Of a stretch of 51,223 nt of DNA, positions 25,899 through 34,610 are shown one piece after another. Each line of letters begins with the position of its first letter. Within the stretch, counting starts at the first letter, position 1. The stretch spans positions 1-51,223 of the forward strand of contig NZ_VMNW02000066.1 of the NCBI RefSeq assembly GCF_007713735.2, given 5' to 3'. The position numbers were made by a program, and so were the translations under genes. This DNA comes from Amycolatopsis acidicola. Its GTDB lineage: Bacteria > Actinomycetota > Actinomycetes > Mycobacteriales > Pseudonocardiaceae. A model generated the notes under the pieces. That model was not told where the DNA came from and searched no databases. It saw nothing but the letters and a program-made list of their open reading frames with translations.

Positions 25899-26885
25899 AT
25901 GGAATTTCGCCGTCTCGGCCGCAGTGGCCTCTCCGTGAGTGAGATCTCCTACGGGAACTGGCTCACCCACGGTTCGCAGATCGAGGAGGAGCAGGCGCAG
26001 GCCTGCATCAAGGCCGCGCTGGAAGCGGGCATCACGACCTTCGACACCGCTGACGTCTACGCGAACACCGCCGCCGAGTCCGTGCTGGGGCGCGGGCTGG
26101 CCGGGCAGCGACGGGAGAGCCTGGAGATCGCGACGAAGGTCTTCGCGCCGACCGGGCCCAAGGGGCCGAACGACCGCGGCCTGAGCCGCAAGCACATCAT
26201 CGAGTCCTGCAACGCCTCGCTGCGGCGGCTGCAGACCGACCACATCGACCTCTACCAGGCGCACCGGTTCGACAAGACGGTCCCGCTGGAGGAGACGTTC
26301 AGCGCCTTCGCCGACCTTGTCCACCAGGGCAAGGTGCTCTACCTCGGCGTCTCGGAGTGGACGGCCGAGCAGATCATGCGCGGCGCGGCCCTCGCCCGCG
26401 AGTTCCGGATTCCGCTGATCTCCAACCAGCCGCAGTACAACATGCTGTGGCGGGTCATCGAGTCCAAGGTGGTGCCCGCATCGGAGCAGGAGGGGCTCGG
26501 CCAGATCGTCTGGTCCCCGATCGCGCAGGGCGTGCTCACCGGCAAGTACAAGCCGGGCCAGCCGCCGCCCGCCGGTTCACGGGCGACGGACGAGAACGGC
26601 GGCGCGCGCACCGTGACGCGGTTCCTGCGCGACGAGGTCCTCGAGCGCGTGCAGAAGCTGGAGCCGCTGGCCGCGCAGGCCGGGTTGTCGCTCGCGCAGC
26701 TGGCTGTCGCCTGGGTGCTGCAGAACCCGAACGTCTCGTCGGCGATCATCGGCGCCTCCCGCCCGGAGCAGGTGCACGAGAACGTCAAGGCCGCCGGCGT
26801 GAAACTGGACGACGACCTGCTGAAGGCGATCGACGAAGCCCTCGAAGGCGTCGTCGTGGACGACCCACGCGAGACGCCCGTCTAA
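25899..26885 (+). CDS. Aldo/keto reductase (Kv-beta-like family)
   Basis: NADPH-dependent oxidoreductase of 328 aa. The AKR tetrad is complete: Asp49 (FDTADVY), Tyr54, Lys80 (EIATKVF) and His122 (YQAHRFD). The C-terminal NADPH site reads SSAIIGASRPEQVHENVKA. The family resembles potassium-channel beta subunits and YghZ-type reductases; the natural carbonyl substrate is unknown. The start is the ATG of MEFRRLGRSGLSVSEI. TAGCTATGCGAAAGGT lies upstream and may include the promoter. It converges with the IspD-like gene, overlapping by 4 bp at the stops. Confidence 0.93.
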   Translation: MEFRRLGRSGLSVSEISYGNWLTHGSQIEEEQAQACIKAALEAGITTFDTADVYANTAAESVLGRGLAGQRRESLEIATKVFAPTGPKGPNDRGLSRKHIIESCNASLRRLQTDHIDLYQAHRFDKTVPLEETFSAFADLVHQGKVLYLGVSEWTAEQIMRGAALAREFRIPLISNQPQYNMLWRVIESKVVPASEQEGLGQIVWSPIAQGVLTGKYKPGQPPPAGSRATDENGGARTVTRFLRDEVLERVQKLEPLAAQAGLSLAQLAVAWVLQNPNVSSAIIGASRPEQVHENVKAAGVKLDDDLLKAIDEALEGVVVDDPRETPV

Positions 26886-27550
26886 GCCAGCATCTGTTCC
26901 GCCACGGCCAGGTCGTGCGCGTAGGTGACCTTGAAGTTCTGCTCCTCGCCCGGCACCCAGTGCACCGGCAGCGACGAGTAGCGCTCCATGACCGACGCGG
27001 TGTCCGTCCCGTCGAAGCCTTCGCGCGCGGCCTGTTCGTAGGCGGCGAGCAGCGGTGCCGCCCGGAATCCTTGCGGGGTCTGGGCGCGCACCAGCTTCCC
27101 GGCCACGCGGCTGCCGTCGGCGGCGACGATGTCGTCCGCGGCAAGGCCCGGCATCGCACCGCCGTACTCGCGCGCGGTGCGCAGCACGGCTTCGATGAGC
27201 TTCGTGCTGACGAGCGGCCGCGCTCCGTCGTGCAAGAGCACCGAGTCGATCTCGCCGCTTTCGATCCGCCCCGCGAGATGACGCAGCGCGCGCAGCTCCG
27301 ACTCCTGCCGCGTCGCGCCGCCGTGCACGACCTCCAGGCCCGGGATCCGCACGCTTTCCACCAGTTCCGCGTCCTGCGGGCGCGTCACCAGCAGGACCAC
27401 GCCCACGTCGGGGGCCGAGTCGAACGCCTCCAGCGACCACGACACGACCCGCCGCCCGGACAACGGCAGGTACACCTTGTTGAGGTTCGCGCCGACCCTG
27501 GTGCCCGCTCCGCTGGCGAGCACGACACCGGCCGCCTGAGGTTCCGTCAC
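26882..27550 (-). CDS. IspD-like 2-C-methyl-D-erythritol 4-phosphate cytidylyltransferase
   Basis: Nucleotidyltransferase of 222 aa with the IspD pattern: GVVLASGAGTRVGANLNKVYLPL (Arg18 and Lys25 in the CTP loop), HDGARPLVSTKLIEAVL, RAQTPQGF and a C-terminal VPGEEQNFKVTYAHDLAVAEQ. These are the CTP and methylerythritol-phosphate binding motifs. The usual actinobacterial ispD pairs with ispF; here it does not, so this may be a second copy or a relative acting on another alditol phosphate. It is divergent from cobT with 31 bp between starts. Confidence 0.82.
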   Translation of the reverse strand: MTEPQAAGVVLASGAGTRVGANLNKVYLPLSGRRVVSWSLEAFDSAPDVGVVLLVTRPQDAELVESVRIPGLEVVHGGATRQESELRALRHLAGRIESGEIDSVLLHDGARPLVSTKLIEAVLRTAREYGGAMPGLAADDIVAADGSRVAGKLVRAQTPQGFRAAPLLAAYEQAAREGFDGTDTASVMERYSSLPVHWVPGEEQNFKVTYAHDLAVAEQMLA

Positions 27551-27581
27551 AACGGAAATCCTAGAGCGCTAGGTTGACGCC

Positions 27582-28628
27582 GTGAGTCATCTCGAGTTCG
27601 CCGACGTCCCCCACCCCGACGAGCTCGTGCGCGCCGAGGCCAAGCGGCGGCACGCGACACTGATCAAACCCGTGGAATCGCTGGGCAGGCTGGAGGAGCT
27701 GGGCGCGTGGATCGCCGCGTGCCAGGGCACCTGCCCGCCGCGCCCGGTCGCCCGGCCGCGGGTGGTCGTGTTCGCCGGTGATCACGGCGTTGCGGCCAAA
27801 GGCGTTTCGGCCTATCCCGCCGGCGTGACGGCGCAGCTGGTGAACGCGCTGCTGAAGGACGAGGGCGTACCCACGGCCCTCGCGCCCGTCGCGGGTGCCG
27901 GGCTGCGTGTGGTGGACATCTCCGTCGACGGCGAGACGGCGGCGCAGGAATTCAAGGTGCGCAAGGGATCCGGCTCGATCGACACGGAGGACGCGCTCTC
28001 CCCCGAAGAAACCGAAGCCGCCCTGCAGGCTGGGGTGGACATCGCCAACGCCGAGGTCGACGCGGGCGCCGACCTGCTCATCGCCGGTGATCTCGGGGTC
28101 GGCGTGAGCACGCCGTCGTCCGTGCTGATCGCCGCATTGACCGGCACCGAGCCGGTCGCCGTGGTCGGCCGCGGGTCCGGCATCGACGACAACGCGTGGA
28201 TGCGCAAGGCCGCCGTGATCCGGGACGCGCTACGCCGCGCGCGCACCGTGCTGACCGACCCGACGGCTCTGCTGCGCGTGGCGTCCGGGGCCGATCTCGC
28301 CGCTATGACGGGATTCCTCGCCCAGGCCGCGATCCGCCGCACGCCGGTGCTGCTCGACGGGCTCGCCGCGAGCGCCGCCGCGCTCGTCGCGGAAGAGCTG
28401 GCGCCGAACGCGCGCGGCTGGTGGGCGGCCGCGCACCGCTGCGCGGAGCCGGCGCACGATCTGGCGCTGGACCACCTGGACCTCAAGCCGATCCTCGACC
28501 TGGGCATCCGGCTCGGTGAAGCCGCGGGCGCGCTCACCGCACTGCCCGTGCTGGCGATGGCTGTCCGGCTGCTCAGCGACGTCGCCACCTACGACAGCGC
28601 CGGGGTCGCGCCGCCCGAAACGCCGTGA
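27582..28628 (+). CDS. cobT: Nicotinate-nucleotide--dimethylbenzimidazole phosphoribosyltransferase
   Basis: Enzyme of 348 aa that makes alpha-ribazole phosphate for the lower ligand of cobalamin. Motifs: VVFAGDHGVAAKGVSAYPAGVTAQL near residues 65-90, AGDLGVGVSTPSS, GRGSGIDDNAWMRK, and the catalytic Glu313 in LGIRLGEAAGA. Start is GTG 27582, six nucleotides after TAGGTT (27570-27575), so leaderless. cobS, often next in mycobacteria, is absent here. Its TGA lies inside the terminator hairpin at 28623-28659. Confidence 0.95.
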   Translation: MSHLEFADVPHPDELVRAEAKRRHATLIKPVESLGRLEELGAWIAACQGTCPPRPVARPRVVVFAGDHGVAAKGVSAYPAGVTAQLVNALLKDEGVPTALAPVAGAGLRVVDISVDGETAAQEFKVRKGSGSIDTEDALSPEETEAALQAGVDIANAEVDAGADLLIAGDLGVGVSTPSSVLIAALTGTEPVAVVGRGSGIDDNAWMRKAAVIRDALRRARTVLTDPTALLRVASGADLAAMTGFLAQAAIRRTPVLLDGLAASAAALVAEELAPNARGWWAAAHRCAEPAHDLALDHLDLKPILDLGIRLGEAAGALTALPVLAMAVRLLSDVATYDSAGVAPPETP

Positions 28629-28659
28629 GGGCCCGTCCTGGTGGACGGGGCCCTCACGG
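28623..28659. terminator. Terminator overlapping the cobT stop codon
   Basis: Arms CCGTGAGGGCCC-GTCC (28623-28638) and its partner to 28659 form a near-perfect 16-bp stem with a 4-nt loop, followed by GAAAAC. It serves cobT and the converging ilvE. Confidence 0.85.
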
Positions 28660-28668
28660 GAAAACGGT

Positions 28669-29772
28669 TCAGGACAAGGTGGTCATCCAGTTGTGCGGGT
28701 CCGGGCGGGTGCCCTCCTGGATGCCGGTCAGCTCGGCGCGCAGCTTCATGGTCAGCTCGCCGGGCTGGCCGCCGTTGACGAGGAACTCGCCGCCGGCGTG
28801 CTTGACGCGGCCGACCGGCGTGATCACCGCGGCGGTGCCGCAGGCGAACACCTCGGTGAGCTCACCGGAGGCGGCCGCCTTCTCCCACTCCTCGGTGGAG
28901 ATCCGGCGTTCCTCGACCTGGTGGCCGAAGTCCTGCGCCACCTGCAGCAGCGAGCTGCGGGTGACCCCGGGCAGCAGCGAACCGCTCAGCTCGGGGGTCA
29001 CCACGCGGGCGTCCGCGCCGGAGCCGAAGACGAAGAACAGGTTCATCCCGCCCATCTCCTCGACCCAGTACCGCTCCGCGGCGTCGAGCCACACCACCTG
29101 GTCGCAGCCCTGCTCCACCGCCTGCGTCTGCGCGACGAAGGACGCCGCGTAGTTGCCCGCGAACTTCGCCGCCCCGGTGCCGCCGGGCGCCGCCCGCACG
29201 TACTCGGTGGACAGCCACACGCTCACCGGCTTCACGCCGCCGGTGAAGTAGCTGCCCGCGGGCGAAGCGATGAGCAGGTACAGGTACTCGCTGGCTGGCG
29301 CGTTCACGCCGAGGCCCACCGACGTCGAGATCATGAACGGGCGCAGGTACAGCGTGTCGCCCTCGTTCGTGGGCACCCAGCGCTCGTCGAGGGTGACCAG
29401 CTCGCGCAGTGAACCCAGGAAGATCTCGTCCGGGAGCTCCGGCATCGCGATGCGGCGGGCCGAGTCGCGGAAGCGCGCGGCGTTGGCCTCCGGCCGGAAG
29501 GCGGCGATGCGGCCGTCCGGCTGGCGGTACGCCTTGAGCCCTTCGAAGATCGCCTGCGCGTAGTGCAGCACCGACGTGGCCGGGTCGAGCGTGATCGGCT
29601 CGTAGGCCCGGACGGCCAGGTCGTGCCAGCCCTGTTCGGTGCTCCAGCGCGCGCTGACCATGTTGTCGGTGAAGTACGTCCCGAAGCCGGGCTTCGCCAG
29701 TACCTCGGCTACCCGCGCCGCGGAAGCGGGAGTCGGGTTCGGGGTACGGGTGAAGGGCATCGTGGTCGTCAT
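28669..29772 (-). CDS. ilvE: Branched-chain amino acid aminotransferase
   Basis: PLP enzyme of 367 aa, fold type IV, which transaminates Leu, Ile and Val. Motifs: VLHYAQAIFEGLKAYRQPDGRIAAFRP, the PLP lysine Lys203 (GAAKFAGNYAAS), QVVWLDAAERYWVEEMGGMNLFFVF and ACGTAAVITPVG. It starts at ATG 29772; TATCCT on the minus strand (29780-29785) is 7 nt upstream, giving a leaderless message. The longer frame upstream is rejected since it would pass through the -10. Confidence 0.97.
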   Translation of the reverse strand: MTTTMPFTRTPNPTPASAARVAEVLAKPGFGTYFTDNMVSARWSTEQGWHDLAVRAYEPITLDPATSVLHYAQAIFEGLKAYRQPDGRIAAFRPEANAARFRDSARRIAMPELPDEIFLGSLRELVTLDERWVPTNEGDTLYLRPFMISTSVGLGVNAPASEYLYLLIASPAGSYFTGGVKPVSVWLSTEYVRAAPGGTGAAKFAGNYAASFVAQTQAVEQGCDQVVWLDAAERYWVEEMGGMNLFFVFGSGADARVVTPELSGSLLPGVTRSSLLQVAQDFGHQVEERRISTEEWEKAAASGELTEVFACGTAAVITPVGRVKHAGGEFLVNGGQPGELTMKLRAELTGIQEGTRPDPHNWMTTLS

Positions 29773-29833
29773 ACGGGCCAGGATATCCCTTAGTCGGACG
29801 TCCGAGCGTCCGTCCTCCCCTAGGATCAGCGGC

Positions 29834-30112
29834 GTGACCGGAAACAGTGTGTCCGCCGGAACCGGCTCGGACGTCCGCACCTTCGCCGCCGCCCTGTTGC
29901 TCACGTACGGCGCCGGGACGCTGATCCTGGTCGGCTACCTCCTGCTGGACAGCGCGTTCGGGGGCATCCTCGGCCTGGTCGGCGCAGTCTTCGGCGTCGT
30001 GTGGTGGCGGAGCCTGCACGACAAGATCTTCCCGCGCGACCTGCCGGTGAAGTCGGTGGTCATCCTGCTCGTGGTGGACGTGGTGCTGAGCGTGCTCGCG
30101 TTCGTGCTGTGA
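29834..30112 (+). CDS. Small membrane protein, 92 aa
   Basis: Three hydrophobic stretches: FAAALLLTYGAGTLILVGYLLL, GGILGLVGAVFGVVWW and VVILLVVDVVLSVLAFVL, with a short cytoplasmic loop RSLHDKIFPRDLPVKS. The GTG at 29834 is 7 nt after TAGGAT (29821-29826), so leaderless. No family was recognised. Divergent from ilvE (61 bp) and overlapping the next minus-strand gene by 53 bp at the 3' end. Confidence 0.7.
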   Translation: MTGNSVSAGTGSDVRTFAAALLLTYGAGTLILVGYLLLDSAFGGILGLVGAVFGVVWWRSLHDKIFPRDLPVKSVVILLVVDVVLSVLAFVL

Positions 30113-31085
30113 CGGCGACGGCCAGCACGACCACGGCCAGCAGCAGGTAGACCGGCGGCACCCAGGCCAGCAGCGTGATGGCCAGCGCGGCGGCGAGCAC
30201 GGCCCGCACGTCGCGCCCCTTGGCCGAAAGCGTGAGCAAGCTGACGATGAGCGCCTCGGCCAGCGCCAATGCCGCCGCCAGCAACAGGGCCTGCTCGGGT
30301 TCGAGCAGCGCGGCCCCCACCGCGGCCGCCAGTCCACATGCGACGGCACCCTGCCGCCGGGGCAGCTCGGCGCGGGCTTCACTCAGCGCCTGCAACGCCG
30401 CGGGGAAGACGGCGATCACCACGATTCCGGCCAGCAGCGGGTACAGCGCCTGTCCGTCCACAGCGGCCAGCAGGTCCCGGAAGGGCACTTTGGACAGTCC
30501 GAGCCGGACCGGCCCGAGCTGGTAGAGCGCGGCGGCGCAGACCGCGAGCGCAACGGCGAGCGCGCCGGGATTCCGCTTGCGCAGCAAGGGGAAGAGCACC
30601 GCCCCGGCCGCGAACATCCCGGTGAAGGCCGGGTTGCCGCCCACCCCGCGTTCGGGCGAGATCGCCAGGCACAACGCCACGATCCCGGCCGCACCGGCGA
30701 GCAGGATCCCGAGCAGCCAGCCGCGCGCGTACCGGGGCAGCTCGAGGCCGAGCGCGTCCGCGATCACCACCACGAGAACGGCTGCCACGGCGGCGATCCT
30801 GGGTTGCTCCGGCACCAGGTACGCCCCGAAAGCCGAGGCGAACAACGGGACTCCGGCCAGCCGCACGGCCATCCGCGCGCCCGCGACGAGCGGCTCCGCG
30901 CGAGGCGGGACTTCGGGCTTCGGCCTGAGCCAGGCGAGCGCGCCGGCCAGCACCGCCCCGGCCAGCAGCCACCAGCCGCCGGCCGCCGCTCCCGCGGCCA
31001 GCGCGATGAGCAGCCCCGCGCCGACCTGCACGCCCGCCACCTGCCTTTCTGCGTTCCCCCCGCCGTCATTAGCATGGCTCACCAT
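30060..31085 (-). CDS. Polytopic integral membrane protein, unknown
   Basis: Protein of 341 aa, with about ten hydrophobic segments rich in Ala, Leu and Val and short polar loops. The first helix begins GVQVGAGLLIALAAGAAAGG, after a hydrophilic HANDGGGNAERQ. A central loop is PERGVGGNPAFTG. There is no CobS, transporter or enzyme signature that I recognise. The ATG at 31085 is the best start (a GTG follows at once), although no ribosome-binding site is apparent. The much longer frame upstream, reading through the divergent pepA, is an antisense shadow. Confidence 0.65.
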   Translation of the reverse strand: MVSHANDGGGNAERQVAGVQVGAGLLIALAAGAAAGGWWLLAGAVLAGALAWLRPKPEVPPRAEPLVAGARMAVRLAGVPLFASAFGAYLVPEQPRIAAVAAVLVVVIADALGLELPRYARGWLLGILLAGAAGIVALCLAISPERGVGGNPAFTGMFAAGAVLFPLLRKRNPGALAVALAVCAAALYQLGPVRLGLSKVPFRDLLAAVDGQALYPLLAGIVVIAVFPAALQALSEARAELPRRQGAVACGLAAAVGAALLEPEQALLLAAALALAEALIVSLLTLSAKGRDVRAVLAAALAITLLAWVPPVYLLLAVVVLAVAVTARTRARSAPRPPRAG

Positions 31086-31115
31086 CACCTGACGTCCGCG
31101 CGCGAGGAGCCATAA

Positions 31116-32621
31116 GTGACCGTGCCGAAGTTTGCCCTGTACGAAAACGCCGAGGCCGCTCTGGGCAAGAGCAAGGCCGAAGCCGTCGTGATCGGCGTGC
31201 TCCAGGGTGAGAAGGCACCCGCGCTCGCGCCCGGCGCCGAAGCCGTGGACGCCGCCTTCGACGGCAAGCTGGAGAGCGTGCTGTCCGCGCTCGGCGCGAG
31301 CGGCAAGGCCGAAGAGATCACCAAGCTGCCCGCGCTGGGCAAGCTGACCGCCGACGTGGTGCTGGCCGTCGGCCTCGGGAAGCCCGACGACGACGGCTCG
31401 GTCACGCAGGAGCAGATCCGCCGCGCCGCCGGTGCCGCCGGCCGCGCGCTGGCGGGCAGCGCCCGCGCGCTGGTCGTGCTGTCCTCGCTGGACCTGCAGG
31501 GCGCGGTCGAAGGGATCGCGCTGGGCGCCTACAAGTTCACCGAGTACAAGTCGTCCCCGGGGGACGCGCCGGTGGCGGCGGTGGACTTCGTGCAGCCGGC
31601 CGGAGGCCAGACCAAGGCGCACAAGGCGACGCTGAAGGCGGCCACCGCGATCGCCGAAGCGGTGCTCACCACGCGCGACCTGATCAACACCCCGCCCAAC
31701 GACCTGTTCCCCGCCTCGTTCGCCGAGCGCGCGAAGAAGCTCGCCGAGGCGGCCGACCTCGAGTTCGAGGTGCTCGACGAGAAAGCGTTGAAGCGCAAGG
31801 GTTTCGGCGGCATCCTCGGCGTCGGCGGCGGTTCCTCGCGGCCACCGCGGCTGCTGCGGGTGAGCTACAAGGGGCCGAAGGCGGCCAAGAAGGTCGCGCT
31901 CGTCGGCAAGGGCATCACGTTCGACTCGGGCGGCATCTCGATCAAGCCGGCCGCGGGCATGGACCACATGACCTCGGACATGTCCGGCGCGGCCGCCGTG
32001 CTGGCCTCGGTGGTGCTGGCGGCGAAGCTCAAGTACCCGCTCGAGGTCACCGCGCACATCCCGCTGGCGGAGAACCTGCCTTCCGGCACCTCGTACCGGC
32101 CCGGTGACGTGCTGAACATGTACGGCGGCAAGACCGTCGAGGTGCTCAACACCGACGCCGAGGGCAGGCTCGTGCTTGCCGACGCGATCGTGCGCGCCGC
32201 CGAGGAGGACCCGGACTACCTGATCGAAACGTCCACGCTGACCGGCGCGCAGGTGGTGGCGCTGGGCAACCGCACGGCCGGGATCATGGGTTCGGACGAG
32301 TTCCGGGACCGGGTGGCCGCGTCCGCGCAGGCCACCGGTGAGGGCGGCTGGCCGATGCCGCTGCCGGAAGAGCTGCGCGGCGAGCTGGACTCGCGGCTGG
32401 CGGATCTGGCGAACGTGACGGGACAACGCTGGGGCGGGATGCTCGCGGCCGGGATCTTCCTGCGCGAGTTCGTCGCCGACGGCCTGCCGTGGGCGCACAT
32501 CGACATCGCGGGCCCGTCGTTCAACACCGGTTCCCCGTGGGGCTACACCGGCAAGGGCGGCACCGGTGTCCCGGTCCGCACCATCGCCGCCGTCTTGGCG
32601 GACATCGCGGAAAACGGCTGA
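31116..32621 (+). CDS. pepA: Leucyl aminopeptidase (M17)
   Basis: Zinc or manganese metallopeptidase of 501 aa. The C-terminal catalytic half has KKVALVGKGITFDSGGISIKP (Lys and Asp ligands), the DMSGAAAVLA segment, and the M17 signature NTDAEGRL (345-352), followed by LTGAQVVALGNRTAG. It removes N-terminal residues from peptides in the cytoplasm; Rv2213 is the counterpart. The GTG at 31116 has GAGGAG upstream. It is divergent from the membrane protein gene, only 30 bp apart. Confidence 0.96.
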   Translation: MTVPKFALYENAEAALGKSKAEAVVIGVLQGEKAPALAPGAEAVDAAFDGKLESVLSALGASGKAEEITKLPALGKLTADVVLAVGLGKPDDDGSVTQEQIRRAAGAAGRALAGSARALVVLSSLDLQGAVEGIALGAYKFTEYKSSPGDAPVAAVDFVQPAGGQTKAHKATLKAATAIAEAVLTTRDLINTPPNDLFPASFAERAKKLAEAADLEFEVLDEKALKRKGFGGILGVGGGSSRPPRLLRVSYKGPKAAKKVALVGKGITFDSGGISIKPAAGMDHMTSDMSGAAAVLASVVLAAKLKYPLEVTAHIPLAENLPSGTSYRPGDVLNMYGGKTVEVLNTDAEGRLVLADAIVRAAEEDPDYLIETSTLTGAQVVALGNRTAGIMGSDEFRDRVAASAQATGEGGWPMPLPEELRGELDSRLADLANVTGQRWGGMLAAGIFLREFVADGLPWAHIDIAGPSFNTGSPWGYTGKGGTGVPVRTIAAVLADIAENG

Positions 32622-32628
32622 GTCGCGC

Positions 32629-32654
32629 CGGGGGCGGCTCCGTCCGCCCCCGGG
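32629..32654. terminator. Terminator after pepA
   Basis: Perfect 10-bp stem CCGGGGGCGG/CCGCCCCCGG (32629-32638, 32645-32654), 6-nt loop. It lies just after pepA and ends 2 bp before the stop of the converging gene. Confidence 0.8.
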
Positions 32655-32655
32655 G

Positions 32656-32988
32656 TCAGCCCTGTGCTTTCTTCATGCGGCGGGTGTACTCGCGCATCCG
32701 GTTCGGATAACCGACCTTCGCCACGTCGTACACCGGGATGCCCCGCTTGCGCCCGAAGCTCTGCGCCGCGTCCGGGCTGCCGATGCGGCGGCGGGTCCAC
32801 TCGCCGTCGTGGGCGATCAACACCACTGTGGTCTCCGTGACGGTGGTGCGGGGTTCCACGTAGGCTTCGACGCCGCGCCGCGTGGCGGCCCATTCTTCGA
32901 GGTGCTTCGTGTCACGCTCGCTGGCGCCGCGCATCGTGCCCGGTCTGTTCTTCCTGCGGAGGGAACTGAATAGTCCCACCTCGACCAC
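32656..32988 (-). CDS. Conserved hypothetical protein
   Basis: About 110 aa, starting VVEVGLFSSLRRKNRPGTMR when read from the GTG at 32988, which has GGAG 5 nt upstream (a TTG seven codons earlier is also open). The conserved block is VEAYVEPRTTVTETTVVLIAHDGEWTRRRIG, then PVYDVAKVGYPNRMREYTRRMKK. I recall this type as a widespread actinobacterial protein of unknown function. Single small alpha/beta domain, no membrane segment. Overlaps no neighbour. Confidence 0.75.
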   Translation of the reverse strand: MVEVGLFSSLRRKNRPGTMRGASERDTKHLEEWAATRRGVEAYVEPRTTVTETTVVLIAHDGEWTRRRIGSPDAAQSFGRKRGIPVYDVAKVGYPNRMREYTRRMKKAQG

Positions 32989-33109
32989 CCCATCTCCGAC
33001 CTCGGTCAACCCCCATTATCCCGACTCCGCGGAGTGCCCCCTGCTGTGGTCACCGGCACTACCGCCTCGGTCGCAGACGCGAACGCGCAAGTGACAAGAT
33101 GATGAGGGC

Positions 33110-33131
33110 CCCGACGTAACACGACGTCGGG
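33110..33131 (+). promoter_or_regulatory. 8-bp inverted repeat upstream of lpd
   Basis: CCCGACGT-AACACG-ACGTCGGG: perfect 8-bp arms, 6-nt loop, 48 bp before the lpd start. Lies in the probable 5' region of the lpd-E2 transcript, so it could be a regulator site or leader hairpin. Confidence 0.5.
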
Positions 33132-33179
33132 CGGCCGACAAGACGAGCATCGCCGACGAGCTCTTCGAGGAGAGATGAA

Positions 33180-34553
33180 GTGACCGACGCTGGCGCCGAC
33201 CTGGTGATCCTTGGTGGCGGATCAGGCGGCTACGCAGCGGCCTTCCGGGCCGCGGAGCTGGGCCAATCCGTGATTCTGGTGGAGAAGGACAAACTGGGCG
33301 GCACCTGCCTGCATCGCGGCTGCATCCCGACGAAGGCACTGCTGCACGCCGCGGAGGTCGCCGATTCGGCGCGCGACGGCGAGCAGTTCGGCGTCAAGAC
33401 CATCCTCGAGGGCGTCGACATCGCGGGCGTCAACAAGTACAAGGACACCATCATCTCGCGCCTCTACAAGGGGCTGCAGGGGCTGGCGAAGGCACACAAG
33501 GTGACCCTCGTCGAGGGCACCGGGAGCTACGTCGGCGGCACCACCGTCGAGGTCGACGGCCAGCGCTACACCGGTAAGAACCTGATCCTGGCCACCGGTT
33601 CGTACTCGAAGAGCCTGCCGGGGCTCGAACTCGGCGGCCGGATCATCGCGAGCGAGCAGGCGCTGTCGCTGGACTACATCCCGGAGAAGGTCGTCGTGCT
33701 CGGCGGCGGCGTGATCGGGGTCGAGTTCGCCAGCGTGTGGGCCTCCTTCGGGGTGGACGTGACCATCGTCGAGGCGCTGCCGCGGCTGGTCCCCAACGAG
33801 GACGAGTTCGCTTCGAAGCAGCTGGAGCGCGCCTTCCGCCGCCGCAAGATCGCCTTCAAGACGGGCGTGAAGTTCACCGGCGCGAAGCAGGACGACAACG
33901 GCGTGAGCGTTTCGCTGGAATCCGGCGAGACCCTCGACGCGGATCTGCTGCTGGTGGCCGTCGGCCGCGGCCCCAACACCGCGGGCCACGGCTACGAGGA
34001 AGCCGGCGTGAACATGGAGCGCGGGTTCGTCCTGACCGACGACCGGCTCCGCACCAACGTCCCGAACGTGTACGCGGTCGGAGACATCGTGCCCGGCCTG
34101 CAGCTCGCGCACCGCGGCTTCGCGCAGGGCATCTTCGTGGCCGAGGAGATCGCCGGGCTGAACCCGCGCGCGATCGACGAGGCCGGCATCCCGCGGGTCA
34201 CCTACTCGCACCCGGAGGTCGCCTCGGTGGGGCTGACCGAAGCGGCGGCGAAGGAGCAGTACGGCTCCGGCGTCACCACCTTCACCTACGACCTCGCCGG
34301 CAACGGCAAGAGCCAGATCCTCAAGACCTCGGGCGCGGTGAAGCTGGTGAAGGCGCCCGACGGCCCCGTGGTCGGCCTGCACCTGGTCGGCGACCGGGTC
34401 GGCGAGCTCATCGGCGAGGCCCAGCTGATCTACAACTGGGAGGCCTTCCCGGAGGACGTCGCCCCGCTGATCCACGCGCACCCGACCCAGACCGAGGCCC
34501 TCGGCGAAGCACACCTTGCCCTCGCGGGCAAACCGCTGCACGTGCACAGCTGA
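33180..34553 (+). CDS. lpdA: Dihydrolipoamide dehydrogenase (E3)
   Basis: FAD-dependent disulfide oxidoreductase of 457 aa, which reoxidises dihydrolipoyl groups of 2-oxoacid dehydrogenase complexes. The FAD site VILGGGSGGYAAAFRAAELG starts at residue 9; the redox disulfide is Cys43-Cys48 (GGTCLHRGCIP); the NAD site is VVVLGGGVIGVEFASVWASFG; VYAVGDIV is the second FAD contact; the C-terminal pair is His434 and Glu439 (HAHPTQTE). GTG start with GAGGAGAG upstream. It is directly followed by the E2 gene (57 bp), pointing to one transcript. Confidence 0.97.
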   Translation: MTDAGADLVILGGGSGGYAAAFRAAELGQSVILVEKDKLGGTCLHRGCIPTKALLHAAEVADSARDGEQFGVKTILEGVDIAGVNKYKDTIISRLYKGLQGLAKAHKVTLVEGTGSYVGGTTVEVDGQRYTGKNLILATGSYSKSLPGLELGGRIIASEQALSLDYIPEKVVVLGGGVIGVEFASVWASFGVDVTIVEALPRLVPNEDEFASKQLERAFRRRKIAFKTGVKFTGAKQDDNGVSVSLESGETLDADLLLVAVGRGPNTAGHGYEEAGVNMERGFVLTDDRLRTNVPNVYAVGDIVPGLQLAHRGFAQGIFVAEEIAGLNPRAIDEAGIPRVTYSHPEVASVGLTEAAAKEQYGSGVTTFTYDLAGNGKSQILKTSGAVKLVKAPDGPVVGLHLVGDRVGELIGEAQLIYNWEAFPEDVAPLIHAHPTQTEALGEAHLALAGKPLHVHS

Positions 34554-34610
34554 CGAACCTCTCGAGACCACAAACCAAGCAACACGAGATTCAAAGGGAG
34601 TCAGCGAACG

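Noticed and set aside
27551..27581. Cobalamin riboswitch before cobT
   Set aside because: Only 31 bp separate cobT from the divergent gene, and the start looks leaderless; there is no room.
30060..31085. CobS identity for the polytopic membrane protein, expected from its place near cobT
   Set aside because: No CobS motifs (DGLADTADG type) are visible; only generic membrane segments.
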